Shown piece after piece: positions 36,396 to 48,476 of a DNA stretch of 64,000 bases. The notes under the pieces were generated by a model. That model saw nothing but the letters and a program-made list of their open reading frames with translations, was not told where the DNA came from and did no database searches. Source of the DNA: Metallyticus violacea (lineage: Eukaryota; Arthropoda; Insecta; Mantodea; Metallyticidae); NCBI GenBank assembly GCA_030762175.1, contig CM060831.1, forward strand, positions 6,214,501 to 6,278,500. Reading direction: 5' to 3'. How positions within the stretch are numbered: position 1 is the stretch's first letter; each line of letters opens with the position of its first letter. A program made the translations under genes and the position numbers.

Positions 36396-36399
36396 CTTA

Positions 36400-36770
36400 T
36401 ACATTGACTCTTGACGGTTGACGAAGTACATTTACATTTATTTGGTTCAGGAACAAACATTGTCGCTACTGGGTCTGATTCCAATCTCCCGCCTTCTTCA
36501 CAGTCCATGTTTAGTTGTCTGTTGTGTGGCAAATTTTGGAACCATGGGCTTATATGGGAAAGCAGTCATACGTATACGGAATTTCTTGCTCCAAAAGTTC
36601 ACAGTCGCGGATATTGTTTCAACAAGATGATTTCATTGGCTGCAGTTCGAGAATTCTTTCCAGGTTACGCCATTTCCAAAGAAAGTACATTTTATATCCT
36701 GCACGTTCCCCAGATCTTAGTATAGTAGTTATCTTAAATCTCAAATGTACATTGATAAACCTAGTAACAT
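36400..36770 (+). pseudogene. IS630-type transposase C-terminal fragment
   Basis: Three overlapping plus-strand frames together spell the catalytic half of the FQQDGAT...ARSPDLS transposase type: 'NFGTMGLYGKAV' (near 36531), 'RIRNFLLQKFTVADI', 'FQQDD' (36617), 'SLAAVREFFPGYAISKE' (36632) and 'PARSPDLS' (36698), then 'LKCTLI'. At least three frame changes within 300 bp. It lies 200 bp before a mariner of another lineage and is a separate insertion. Confidence 0.75.
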
Positions 36771-36969
36771 ACCGATCTTAAGGTGAGGGAATTCAGGCCG
36801 TATTAGACAACGTTTGAAAGTACCGACGCGCAACTTGGGCGACAAACTAGGGCAGTGATGAGTGCATTTAAAAATGGGGTATGAATGAATTTATTACAAT
36901 AAACACAAAGTTAAATGAAGCATATGGAATTATAATCAACCTATCATTCTATACTTTTTCTCCTAATAC

Positions 36970-38253
36970 TAGACGTGTTCTAAAATTTCTCGGTCTGACT
37001 CAGAGATATCGTCAAGATGCCCAAATTACTATGATAGCTGTTAAGTATCATCCTTTAGATGACACGCTGTAAAGTTTCAGACGCATAAGTGTAGTCACTT
37101 GCTTGTGACGATCGTATACACAAACTAGTGTTAACAATTTTCTTCAAAACGGATAAAACGGAAATACGAGCTGTGATTAAGTGCTTCGTTTAGAAGGGTT
37201 TAACCCCAACAGTAATACAAGAGGAGTTGAATTCTACATTAAAGAATTATTCCCCTTCGTTTTCGACGGTTAAAAAGTGGACTGCTGAATTTAAGCAGAG
37301 TTGTACATCCAGTCAAGATGACGAGCGCTCAGAGCGTCCCAAAATTGTTATAACCGACGAGATTATGACAAAAATTCACAATGCTATACTGAATGATCGC
37401 CGATTGAAGATTCGCGACTTGGCTGACATTGCAAAGTCCTCGATAGGCCGTATCCACTAAAATTTACATGAAGTTTTGGGTATGAGAAAGCTTTCCTCTC
37501 CATGGGTGCCGCATTTGACCAAAAACACATTTGAATGAACGTTTCGCAAGAGTGTTTAAACTTTGGTAAACGCAGTTCCAGTGAGTTAATCCGACGTTTC
37601 ATAACAGTAGATGAAACATGGATTCATCACTACACGCCAGAGACGAAGGGGCAGTCCAAATAGTGGGTGGCAACACGTGAAAGTGCACAACAAAAGTAAA
37701 AACGGTTCCATCTGCAGGGAAAGTCATGACTACGATTTTCTGAAATTCTCATAAAGGTGCTCATAGACTATCTCCAGAAGGGCAGAATCATCATTTGGGA
37801 GTATTACGTTTCACTACTGGACCATTAAAGAAAGCTATTCAGACTAAACAGCCACATCTTGAGAAAAGAAGGTTTTCTTTCATTACGAGCGCCTTCACAC
37901 ACGTCTGGGATTGTTGCTGCAAAACCGCACGAGCTTCGCTTCCAAGTGCTTTCACACACGCCATATTTGCCGAATTTGGCTCCCAGTGCTTACTCTATGT
38001 TTTCACACTTAAAGAAATGACTGGATGGACGAAGATTCACATCAAATGATGAAGTTGAATCTGAGACAGAAGCTTTTTTTCACAGTTCGACAAATTTTAT
38101 TTTACTAAGGGATTTGAAAGGTTGGAATATCGTTGAACTAAATGTATTGATTTATAAGGCGACTGTGTCGAGGAAGGAAAAAAAAAAAAAAAACACATTT
38201 CTATTAACTTTTGTGTTTACTTGGTCAGGCCGAGAACTTTTGCAACGCCCCTC
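36970..38253 (+). mobile_element. Mariner element with both terminal repeats
   Basis: About 1.28 kb. The left TIR 'GACGTGTTCTAAAATTTCTC' with 'GGTCTGACTC' pairs with the right end, which reverse-complemented reads 'GAGGGGCGTTGCAAAAGTTC' then 'TCGGCCTGACC'. Flanking TA occurs on both sides. The transposase gene is readable from about 37153: 'TPTVIQEELNS' and 'SFSTVKKWTAEFKQS' (N-terminal helix-turn-helix), 'TDEIMTKIHNAILNDRRLKI' (second helix-turn-helix region), then 'DETWIHHYT' near 37610 (first catalytic aspartate). After about 37740 the catalytic second half is hardly recognisable. In-frame stops (for example near 37192 and 37458) make it inactive. Confidence 0.85.
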
Positions 38254-38329
38254 ATATTCTCAATTAGGCTGTTGATTTTCTGATTGATCCAATAGCCACA
38301 ATAGTATGGTTATTTGGATATTGGATTCC

Positions 38330-38735
38330 TCCACGTAATCAAAACCACCATCTTAATACTTTTCCAAATTTTTAATTTCTTTCTTGTTTACTGATTGATT
38401 TCAACAATTTCTTCCTCAATTTCGGTAAACAACGTCCTGTTTCTTTATATTTTGCTTTGTATTTAAATTCAATTATGTTAATCTGAAATACTTCTGTTGG
38501 AAGATTACTGTATTTCTGCAAAAGCGATTTTTTTCTACCAATGTAGTTTCTTTACTTTTGAAAAACTACGCGAGATATTATCCTTTTCTTCACATATTGG
38601 ACATATTTCTATATTCATCCTTCCGTCTGCTTCCTTCAACTTTACAACTCCAGTTCTGACCCATGAAAATCCTTCTTTGTCATCCTTATTAAGACATTTA
38701 ACATGCTTTGCCTTACCCCGAATATTTTTCATGCA
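38330..38735 (-). pseudogene. LINE C-terminal cysteine domain fragment
   Basis: A minus-strand 65-codon frame (38535-38732) contains 'EADGRMNIEICPICEEKDN', which resembles the zinc-binding CPxC segment after the RT in some arthropod LINEs (RTGxWxLK...CPxC...HxLxC). 'WVRTGVVKLK' just before it fits the same domain. Downstream toward 38330 the frame is broken. A piece of the LINE lineage seen at 21.2-22.2 kb is plausible but not shown. Confidence 0.5.
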
Positions 38736-38820
38736 CCACCTCTATAAATTTAAGGATGATCTAATTGTTAAAGTCACCAAATACTTCTTGCATTTCAACA
38801 TCTTTAATACTTAATTTAGA

Positions 38821-39018
38821 CCGCCTCCGTTGTCTAGTCTTAGCGATCGCAATTACAATCTGAAAGTCCTGGGTTCGAATTTCGGTCAGGTCAAGATGTA
38901 TGGGTAAGGTTTTTTTTAGGGGTTTTTCCTTCCCCTAAGAAGATGAATGTCAGATAGTTTTAAGTTGCCTAGGACTCCGAGCTCAATTGTGCCATCATTA
39001 TTATATTTCATTTCATTA
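38821..39018 (+). mobile_element. Candidate third tRNA-derived SINE (family C)
   Basis: Starts 'CCGCCTCCGTTGTCTAGTC', a tRNA-like box A region, followed 40 bp later by box B 'GGGTTCGAATTTC', a body with 'TTTTTAGGGGTTTTTCCTTC' and 'AAGTTGCCTAGGACTCCGAG', and an ATT/TTCATT-rich tail. Only one copy in the window, so the family status is inferred from its architecture. Confidence 0.5.
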
Positions 39019-39019
39019 A

Positions 39020-41285
39020 TCCCTAAAGAATTACACATATAGTATTCAGTATCCAACCTACAAACGTAGCGAGAAGACCAATGCAGTCAAAACGACAGTA
39101 AATAAAACAAAAATACTCAACATATTTTTTCCCAAGAACCTTTCACTTTAAATTCCCTATCTTCCACATTTCTTGTATACCGATCTTTTCCAAAATAGTA
39201 CAGACCAAGGCATCTATTTGTTTCATCCTTTCTTGTAAAGACGTGTAAGATAAATTGTATATTCACATACATTATCTACCGATACATAATGTACACCATG
39301 TAAACGTTCTAGACGTTTATTGAGCTAAGTAATGAAGTGATACAAAAGTATTTTGCCATTACGAAAGACACTTTTGGTGCTACGTGTGTGCATGTTGCAG
39401 AGGCTGTATAATTTCCATATGCGATGTCATCCTGGGAGCTGACCCCGGTGTGGTAAAAAGCGCACACCGAGTCACGCATTTAAATAAGCGAAAACAACAT
39501 GTCATGCCCCAGTCAGGCAATTCCATTTAACTTTGTCCCTGTGTCCCTAGAGATTGTTCCCCAGAGAGCAAGTGATTACAGGCAATCTGCTTGAATGTTT
39601 TACTCTTTACCTTTCTGCTAATGAGCTAGCTACGTACTGCTTGGCACACTTTCACGAGGCCAGTCCTGTCCAACTTCTAACAACAGAAACTTCCTATCAA
39701 GATAGAAACGGAGATCCTGGACTTTGCGCGGGGTATTAGCAGCAGTGTCTTCACGGAATAATCAAATCTAATACCTGCTTTTACTTTAAAGACCGTCCCA
39801 CCCCGGAGCACCGAGGTTCTGTACGCCCGAAGCTATTTGTGAGCAAGCAACTTTCCTGTTGTGTCTGCTTCTAATCACATCGAGGGGAATTGCTCCCCGA
39901 GGAAATACACGCGAGTGCTCTGGCCTGCTGCTAACAATCAAATTAGACAAGAGCATCTACTCTCATTCCGGGACAGTAGTGCCAACAACGAAACTAAGAG
40001 CTGCTAATTACGGCATACGTCACAGTTTTGCAACACGTACAGCGTTCGCGCGCTGCTTCCTGAGAATGCCCTACCTGAAACATAGCTCCACTCCGCCTTC
40101 TAAGATATTTCGATCCTGACTTTAAACATCATGGTAACAATGAAACAACCCTGGAGCGTTATAGTAATGAAGACATCCGGCAGGGGGTGAATCAGGCAAC
40201 CCTCGCACTGCCACTATGGCAGATTACTTCAAATCCAAATTTGATTACCTCGGGGACTGCCACTCAAGGGAGGAGAGTGGGGACTGGAGATTTATTGTTG
40301 TGCATCCCCCCTCCATACTTACACGCTGTTTTATGTAGCGGAAGACCCGGCAAAAGTTAGGGTTCGAACACGCGACGCATTTGTTCCATTAAAGTATTAT
40401 AAAACAAGAGTCAGTTTTTTTCCTCCCACATATAAAACGAGCTGCGGTTGTAGGAATCCTATTGCACAGCATTACATATTTTAGTACTGCTATTGCTGTT
40501 AACATTGGAAATAAATTTGCCAAGTCTCTAGCTCCGAAGATATTGAGTTCAACATCGGTGCATGGTATTCTAGCAGCATTAGAACGTGAATGAAGAACAT
40601 CGTCCCTGTAAGATACATAAGCTTATGCAAACCATCCATATTTTTAAACATTAAAATTGCGATAGGTCATTGTTTGTATTGCATTTTGCACACCGTCAAG
40701 TGTCAGAGGTCAGGATAAATGTTACATATTAAAATTTATCATTACCGGACAATTTTGTCATGGTCGCTCATTTAAATGAAACTTCAAAACCAAAGCTAAT
40801 TTAGCCAGCATCGTCAGTGAACAGAGTGAAAGTGTCTAGAGAAGGACTCTATGACTCAATTCTAACAAAGCTACCATATACATCGACAGCACAATTACAT
40901 TACAGTGCTTAGTAACACAAAATTCCATAATCCCCCCAAAAATAAGTCAGTGCATAAAACCAGCGCAGAGTATAGAAAAATGGCAACAACAATGGGACAA
41001 GACCACAATAGGATCAGAAACCAGACAGTTTTTCCCAAGCTTGAAGGACAGATTAAGGCTAAAAATAGGCTAATGTTAAACTTCACGGCAATCTCAGATG
41101 TTTTTACATTTTAAAATACTAGACCCACCCATGGAACATTATGGAAATGGAAACCAGTGGGCCACTTATTATGCGAGAGTAAGGCATAAAGTAAGTTACA
41201 AATTGATATGGGGTACATGTTAGAATGAGACACCCTAGGCTATTGCCACTAGATGGCAGCATTAGTCCGGTGGCAATTGGTGGCA
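39020..41285. other. Unassigned region, partly GC-richer
   Basis: 39430-40390 is GC-richer than average and has plus-strand frames of 61-86 codons (39554-39739, 39859-40119) with no recognisable domain. Could contain an exon or an unclassified repeat; no splice or family evidence was found. Confidence 0.4.
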
Positions 41286-41289
41286 TTCG

Positions 41290-41880
41290 ACACGATACAT
41301 CGATGTTTACAATAGCGAAACAGCAGTTGCCAAATGGCAGCGTCTCATGCAGCGCTCCGTTGTGCAATTTTTGTGGGAAAAAGGTATGGAATCAAAGAAT
41401 ATTCATAATGAAATGCTTCGGCAAGAAGAGCCTGTCACATCAATTGGGTGCACAAGTTCTCTGAAGTTCTCTCACGTGTTGAATTGCCACAGAGGCGAAT
41501 TCACAATGAGTTGAAGAATTAATCCGAGCAGACGGAATGGTCTATAGACACTGTAGTTGTTGTTCACACGGCATGGCTTACCTCATAATGCATGACAGGG
41601 GCCGTTCATGCATCCCGCAACCATTGGGTCTGACATTACAGCATCTCAATCGCTATCACAATGAAAGACACGATATGCTAGCCCGAATTGTCACATGTGA
41701 TGAGTCCTGAGTAACCATTTCCCGCCCGGAACAAAACGTGCAGTGTAAACATCTGCCTCGCCGTTTAAAGAGACACCATCCGCAGGAAAAGTAACCACTT
41801 GCAGTCTTTTGGGTCCACAAAGGCATATTGCAAATGCATCAAGAATAAACCGTCAATGGTAACATCCCCAGGAAGCTTAG
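41290..41880 (+). pseudogene. Mariner transposase N-terminal half, separate lineage
   Basis: Reads 'QRSVVQFLWEKGMESKNIHN' near 41341 (N-terminal helix-turn-helix), 'HKFSEVLSRVELPQRRIHN' near 41450 across a frame change, then 'ARIVTCDES' near 41680 followed by a stop where Trp is expected (first catalytic aspartate, CDESW), and 'AVFWVHKGI' near 41805. It ends before the second catalytic residue, so it is a 3'-truncated copy. Stops and frameshifts throughout. The subfamily differs from the other mariners here. Confidence 0.75.
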
Positions 41881-41884
41881 TAAG

Positions 41885-42171
41885 GATGTAATATTAAAAT
41901 AAAACCACTTTTTTGTTATTCCTGTAAAGTTCGAAAATAATAGCAAATGCCTTTCTGCATATGGTTCTGCATTTTTACTGAGATTCGAACTCATTCCTCA
42001 TCTACCTTAACCTCTAGCGCTTTCTTCCTGCTAAGTGGGAATTTTCATTCCATTGAGAATGTCATTCATATCATCATTTTTTAGAGTTTGACGAAATATA
42101 CGTTTCTTTTTCAATTAACCCGCGTATGAGCATACACATGTACGTTGAAGAGTTATATCACGAATGACAGC

Positions 42172-42229
<58 letters not shown>

Positions 42230-43494
42230 ATTTTCCCATCTATAATGCCCATTATAAAATCACTTCTGAGAAGCTTAGCATATAATCGTCACATTCTTCG
42301 GTCATTTAAATACTGCACTGAACCTTACAAACCAGCGAAATAGAAAAAATATGCTGTAATTTAATTTATGAGGATCTAAAATATGTTTACGGAAAAGTCG
42401 AAAAGTATCATTTCCGCCCAAAACTCAATCCCAGTATCACTTAAAGTTGCTAGATATACAAATAGCACTTTATGCCTTGCCTAACCTGAACGAACATATC
42501 CATAACAAAAAAATATACAACTTTAAAACGTGAAAGCAACACTTACCTACTGCATGCATAACAAGTTTGGCACTGCTTACCTGTAACAAAAGAAATAAAA
42601 CACGTAAAAATGTGACAGGTAGACCAGATTACGTCATCAACAAGTCAACTCTAGTTCTAGTTATGGACGGTAAAAGCGTTTCCCACATATGTGAAATGGC
42701 TGTCAACTTTTAGATATGCAAATGTCAAACATTGGACATTATGTTGTTCAAACACAATGTCAAAGTTTTATCTTGATAAGAGGAATTCTTGCAGTGTTGG
42801 AACATTTTGATTGTGTAAACATTTTCTGACTAGTACTCCAGATTCTTTTGTAGCAGAAGAGACACGTTTTAAAGTACTATATTCGCAGTATCGCCTAGGC
42901 TCACTCAAAAGAAAGCTTTGTTAAGATTAGGTATAACACAACTTCTGTAGCGCGATATGTAAGAAAGTTTTAACCCTTTCTAATTTCCGCTTTATTATCT
43001 TTACACTGCCCAGCCTCGACTGACTATCCTTCTTTTGTCTGAAGATATAAACAAGACATGACCAGCTCTAAGGCATAAAGGAAACTTTTCTCCAGAGACA
43101 TTGGAACGGAGAATGCAGTGGAAAGTAAACTGAGTTCTTCATAACAGTAACAACAATGTACACCTTAAGAAAGGGAAAGAAAAATAATGGTTCGACTCTT
43201 GAGGTCTGAATGTCTTGAGTCCACTTTGGCAAAACGCCAAGTTCACATACCAAAACTACCAACCATTATGTGTCCAGTAACCTTCAGCTGTGAATCAAGT
43301 TTTCATCACGAAAATAATGCGTTCATGAAAAATTTTCAGCGAAATCGCACAAACAAGCAGTGTTATAGGTTGCAGGTTCGACCCCGCCTGGTCTCTTTAC
43401 TAACTTTACTTCCCTATTTTTGCGAATATATGAATTCTGTTAATGTTTCAGTTTTACTTCCGGCACTTCATAGATTTACTTTATCATTTACATG
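41885..43494. other. Unassigned region with a TA microsatellite
   Basis: Contains (TA)n at 42175-42226. A tRNA box-B-like GGTTCGACCCC near 43375-43385 has no matching box A at tRNA spacing that I could see. Frames at 43068-43549 have no known domain. Confidence 0.5.
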
Positions 43495-44730
43495 TACGAG
43501 CGGCATTCAAAACAGTTTTGCAACTAGCCTATGCATTGTTGGACAATAATATCTAAAAAATGTAACTAACGCAGCTGACAACAGAATTTAAGCTATCAAA
43601 GTATGCATAAGTGCAAGTTTAAACTTATATAGTCACTGTCGTACAGTCTGTTAAATTCAGTCCTGTGTCAGTAGCTGGTGAAAAATCATGAATATTTCTA
43701 AACAAAATTTTATATGCTACATTTTCACATGCTATAAGATAGATGAAAGAGCGAAAAAAATCCACGAGAACTTGGTAGTTGTTTATGATGATCAAGTATG
43801 TTCATTTGATACCATTGCAAGATGGATTCAATCATTTGAAGAAGGGTGAGAGATTTTGAAAGACTACCCTCGCTCTGACTGTCCTCGGGAAGCTGTGAAC
43901 GAGAGAAAAATTCAAAGAGAGAGGTACTTGGGGTAGAAAAATCGACATATTATTGTTGAAATGCTAAGTATGGAAGTGCGTATCAGACATGAACATTTAA
44001 AACTGCGAAAACTCTGTGCAAAATGGGTTCGACATTTCCTAACCAATGAAGAGAAGAAGAGGATAAAGGAATGTGCAAGGAAACAGCTGAGCATGTTTCC
44101 ACCAAATGTTTCCTACACGTTTGACAGATATATGTATTGGTGTTGAAAGTTGGTTTTATTTCTATAACTCCTCAAATAAATTTCAGAACTGCGTGTGGGT
44201 AAATGAGAATGACACAACACCGGTTGTTCTTCGACAAAATTTTTGTTCTCGGGAGCGGATATTCACTGTTTTCTTCAAATACGAAGGACCTTTGACTATA
44301 AGCGAGAAGGAATGACAATGAATGGAGAATACTATGACACGTATATTTTGGATTCTTTATTTGAAGAGCTGAGGCGGCGTCCAAAGACAGGAACTTCAAG
44401 GCTGTTGCTTATGGACGACAATACGTCTCCTTACAGAACAGTTGCAAATGTGAGGAAATTGGAAGTTACCAAAGACCAGTTGCTTGATTATCCACCTACA
44501 ACCTTGCACCGTGCAAGGTTATTTCCTCGAGTGATATTTGGTATTGCTGGTAAAACCTTTTAAACAAGTGCAGGACTTTGCTCAAGCTATAAATTCAGCT
44601 CTGTTGACAATATCTCAGTCCGAGTACCGTAGTACTTTGAAGGATTGTAAGGATAAGTTTTTGAATTCAGTTCTTAGCTTGAACTTTAAGGTAGCATTTG
44701 CAAAACTTTTTGAATACCCTTCGTAATACA
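43495..44730 (+). pseudogene. Mariner transposase with a left terminal repeat
   Basis: TA (43495-43496) is followed by 'CGAGCGGCATTCAAAACAGT', a typical mariner-type left end. The transposase pieces follow: 'DTIARWIQSFEEG' near 43810, 'VRIRHEHLKLRKLCAKWV' near 43978, 'NEEKKRIKECARKQLSMF' near 44045, a block around 44140 where the first catalytic motif reads GVESWFYFY, 'MTMNGEYYDTYILDSLFEEL' near 44320, 'LLLMDDNTSPYRT' near 44400 (second aspartate) and 'KQVQDFAQAINSALLTISQ' near 44566. The third catalytic block is garbled near 44490. It ends with 'LNFKVAFAKLFEYPS'. No right TIR was found; another mariner starts almost immediately on the other strand. Confidence 0.85.
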
Positions 44731-44869
44731 ATATCTAATGTACCTAGTCAAAGACGAGAGGATGGAGATGATATTTTCTCTATTATGGTAACAATATATT
44801 ATAAATGCGGACCAGATAAGAATGTGTGACGAGTACTAATTCTCTATCCATTCAATCTTATCGAGTGCC

Positions 44870-45490
44870 ACAGACATAATCTGATAATCGAGCGTTTTCT
44901 TTCAAGTCTGAGGGCAGCATGAAGTCGCTGGGAGCTAGATCTGGAGAGTAAGGAGGATGTTCTAGCAGTTCAACACAAGACTTGTATCTTGAAGAAAGAG
45001 CTCCTCTCAGCTGTTCATGTAATTTGGAAATTAAAATTTGTAAAATAATGATAAGTTATTGTGGCTCCTCTCTGCAAATAATCAAGCACTGTAATACCTT
45101 GTGCATCACACGCACACACAAAAGAGCCTGGTGTTACCGCCACGGGTAGCCGAGGTCGTTAAGGCGCGGGCTCGTGAGCGGGAGGTCTGGGGTTTAAATC
45201 CCGCCAGGACGGTCCTCCCTGAGTATTTTCTATGTTTTCCTCAGTCCTCATAAATGGCAAATGGCGGGGGGGGGGGTACCCTAAAAGTTTGGTGATGGCA
45301 GCAAACTGAATTTCTTAACAGAATGGAGATCCTTATGCTTCCATTCATTATTTTGCAGTTGTTTCAGCATCTAGAATAAATAGATGATTTATCCATACTA
45401 ACAAATCTATCAAATTTTTATTTGTCAGCCCAAAATTGTCTTATATGTTAACTCTGGGGTCACTTTCCAGTAGATGCCAACATTTGAAGT
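44870..45490 (-). pseudogene. Mariner transposase split by a SINE
   Basis: Minus strand from right to left: 'RFVSMDKSSIY' near 45400 (first catalytic region), 'EWKHKDLHSVKKFSLLPS' near 45320 in a shifted frame, the SINE B at 45136-45287, then 'HEQLRGALSSRYKSCVEL' near 45000 and 'LEHPPYSPDLAPSDF' near 44930 (third catalytic region). The second catalytic block is missing or unreadable. Order and strand agree on both sides of the SINE, so it is one gene interrupted by a later insertion. Confidence 0.8.
45136..45287 (+). mobile_element. SINE B, 3' truncated, nested in a mariner
   Basis: The head is well preserved ('CCACGGGTAGCCGAGGTCGT', box B 'GGGTTTAAATCC', 'CCAGGACGGTCCTCCCTGAG', 'CCTCATAAATGGCAAATGGC'). 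It stops after a G-run and 'TACCCTAAAAGTT', lacking the last 110 bp or so of the family. Confidence 0.92.
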
Positions 45491-45665
45491 ACCTACTTGC
45501 ACTTACTTTTTTCCACCTCTAATTCTATGACTAATATATTGTATAGATGCCTGTTTCCTCTGCAATAGTTATTTGACTTACGAGCCGCCGTAACCGAAAA
45601 AAGGGAAATGCACTCACCATGCGTAAAATTAATATTTATATTTTTATTGAGGCATAAATGATACT

Positions 45666-45727
45666 GTATTTAAAACATAATAATAAGTGCTAACTTGTAT
45701 TTAAAACATAATAATAAGTGCTAACTT
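45666..45727. repeat. 31-bp perfect tandem duplication
   Basis: Two identical 31-bp units (45666-45696, 45697-45727), each starting GTATTTAAAACATAATAATA. Only two units, so a single recent duplication. Confidence 0.97.
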
Positions 45728-45769
45728 GTGCTGAAAACGATGCCCCTCAGAGACAAAACATCCTATATT

Positions 45770-46215
45770 TAATCTATTTTTGCTTAAGAACACGGCGGCT
45801 CGGAACACGTTCTTTCCCAATGAGACATCCTGTCTTTCACAGATTTTTTTTTTTTTTTTTTTTTTTTTAAACATGCTGGTGAACATGTTCCTACCAGGAA
45901 ATAATTACCAGAATGTTTTCCTGCGAATCGCCTTACACTTCTCTGCAAGAACCCGTTTTCATAAATATATTGTACATAAATACCCGTACTTTAAGACTAT
46001 ATTTATGTAGCGATATAACTAACGAAAAACAATTAGCACACAATTGATACACAATGAAAGCATTGAGTAAAACACGACCTACAACCACTCCTGACAAAAC
46101 ATGCCTCAAACTAACAAGGTACTATCTACACGTGCATTATAGACATTGACTACTGACTTCTTCTAGAACGCATTTCCAATTTGCCAGCCCTTAACTCAAA
46201 TAATTTCACACGTTG
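45770..46215. repeat. Unclassified interspersed repeat X, copy 1
   Basis: Shares a series of blocks in the same order with 51290-51600: 'TAAGAACACGGCGG..TCGGA', 'CACGTTCTTTCCCAATGAGA', 'CATGCTGGTGAACA', 'ATAACTAACGAAAAACAATT', 'ACAACCACTCCTGA', 'GCATTATAGACATTGA' and 'CCCTTAACTCAAATAA'. A 25-base T-run (45844-45868) interrupts this copy. Minus-strand residues 'QDVSLGKNVFRAAVFLSKN' resemble those of copy 2, so it may be a coding remnant. Confidence 0.7.
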
Positions 46216-46219
46216 ATCT

Positions 46220-48464
46220 AGCAAAACTAAATCATGCAATTAGGTTTTCTAAAGAATTAGTGCTTTTCAATATATAATTATATTTGAAAATGCGCAAGCA
46301 ACGTTTATATATTTCTGAAATTTTTGTAATGAAATACAAATATTATATCAACTTGAAGATGGAACACGGAAATAAATCGTAGTATTACCAGTATGAACCC
46401 TACTTTTAAGATTAGTGTTCATTTCGATGATCAAATATTTAGAATCCGGTACGCACAGAGTCACTTGAAAACCTGGACAAACTGCATGAAGGAGATGTGT
46501 GGTCTTTGGTATCGTAAGAGAGGAACAGACATATCATAAATGTTATAAGATAGGAATGTTGGCTATTACTGGAGGAAGAAGAGGTGCAATTAAATTGTGA
46601 ATTCCAATGGCTTTTTGTACTTATTTTGAAACTTTGCTTACTTGCAGAGCAGCACTTAGTTAAAGCTGATTTATCCTGAAATATTACACTGGACTTGCTT
46701 ACAAAGCCTATACATCACATTTATACTCGACATTGTATTAATAGAAAGTTGAAACTAAATTTTACCTAAGAATTGTGCTTCAGACGTGCAGACCTCTAAA
46801 CTGGTGGTTTATTTATTTACAAAACAAATAAGCCTTGAGGATGTAAGGCTTCGTTCGCGGTTTTTCCTGAGCTCTACCACCCTACATGAGCGGCTGTTGC
46901 TCCAAGGGAACAACTGCTGATGTAGGAAGATTTCTATCAGCGAATGCAGTCCCACACAAAAGGCTTAATTCCTCCTTCTCGGTCCCAATTGTGCCTTGGC
47001 TAATTACAGGTAACATGACCCTTTCCCTGATGTGATCTGGACAGCTCAAAGGGTGACGTTCACAATAGCCCCATCTCTCGTTGCAAGCCACCTGTTCCAT
47101 ACGCTATACCAGCTATTTCTCCAATATTCCATCAATTAGAGAAACAAGTTCGCTTATCTATCCGCTCCTCACTTTATCATACTTTTGTTTTTCTGTTCGC
47201 CTGAAACGTCACCACTTGCAAAGCCGTACATAGTACGCAGATTTTCTGTTTTATTGCGATTTCTAATCTTTCAAAATGAACTGAATATCTGGATCGGTTT
47301 CGTGAAGACCTTTGTCTTCAACTGGAGACGTCCGCGTCATGTTCCCGAGGGAAGCAATCAACATGCCGAACAAAAGACGGGACAAGAAGGTACGGCGACG
47401 AGACGAGTTCGTCTCCCCCTCGTTCCTAATGACGGCGAATGTTCAAAGAAGAATCTCGTTATCGAATTACAAAGACGGAACGGGTTCACTGACAACTAAA
47501 AATAAGTGGAGCTCAGGTAAATATTTTACGTAGAGGCTGTCTGTCGAGTGATAACATCTCAGCCACCGGATAAAGGGACAAAGGAAGGAGACCAAGTATT
47601 GAAACTGCCGGCTTTGGGACCGAGATTTCATCTCGGTATAGCTTCAGTGGCGGCTCACCTTAGAGTGAGGTAGAATATTCATCTACACCCTTGTAGCAAT
47701 ATGGCTTATGCATTTTAATATTTGTGAAACGTTTAGAGCCGGTTGTATACTGAGTTAACTCGAGTCTACAGCACAAAATTAACCATTAGTTATACTTAAC
47801 TTGGAAAATTTGGTTGCATGAACATTTATCATGATTATTTCGTCTTAACCTCAAATTAAGTATATTTCGCGAAATTTCACAAGTTAAAACACTAACCAGA
47901 ATTTAGTAATTGTTAAATAAGACATTTCCCAGAGTACAGAAACATAAGTACTTTGTTTATAAATAAAATGCTCAGTAATATTTATTTGAATTTCATGTAG
48001 ATAAATATTTTCAATGTTCCACTTTTCATTTGCGCGTAATATCTACAGAAAGAGTAGCGTTATTATAGGTTATGCTAAGCTAACCTTAAGAGCGGTACAT
48101 TGTAAATGAGATAAACAAGCCCGGGTTAGCAAAATGACTTTTCTATCTGAGTGAATATATTTAACAGTCAGATGGACATGAACACGTTTCCGTACTTTTG
48201 AGGTCGACAGGTCTACTTTTTATTTTGCCTTTTTGGCCAATTTTGACTTCTGCTGTATATTTTAAGGTTTAATTTTTTGTGCATATTTTGCATTGTTATT
48301 GATATTTTCGGCGATATTTACAAATTTCAAAAAGGAAATAAAGAATTTCAATATATCCAAGTAAAAGTTATAAAAATTAAATGGTGTGATCACCTCACAA
48401 CAATATTTATTCAGCATCTTGTTCATATATTTATTTCTTTCAAACAGTCATTCCATGCACTTAA
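46220..48464. other. Unassigned region with a few GC-richer frames
   Basis: Minus 46882-47100 (72 codons) and plus 47185-47533 (two overlapping frames of 73-104 codons, Arg-rich) are GC-richer than the surroundings. The plus frame starting at 47312 meets a donor-like CAG|GTAAAT near 47516. No domain was recognised and no acceptor or partner exon found. 47530-47650 is also GC-richer. The remainder is AT-rich spacer. Confidence 0.35.
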
Positions 48465-48476
48465 GTTCTTTAAATA

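Noticed and set aside
43365..43395. Isolated tRNA box B (GGTTCGACCCC)
   Set aside because: No box A or acceptor stem at the right distance; probably chance or an old SINE scrap.
45701..46010. Lys-run and Phe-run frames
   Set aside because: They come from the 25-base T-run within repeat X.
47312..47533. Possible host exon with splice donor near 47516
   Set aside because: A single donor-like site and an Arg-rich frame without a domain, acceptor or partner exon are not enough evidence.
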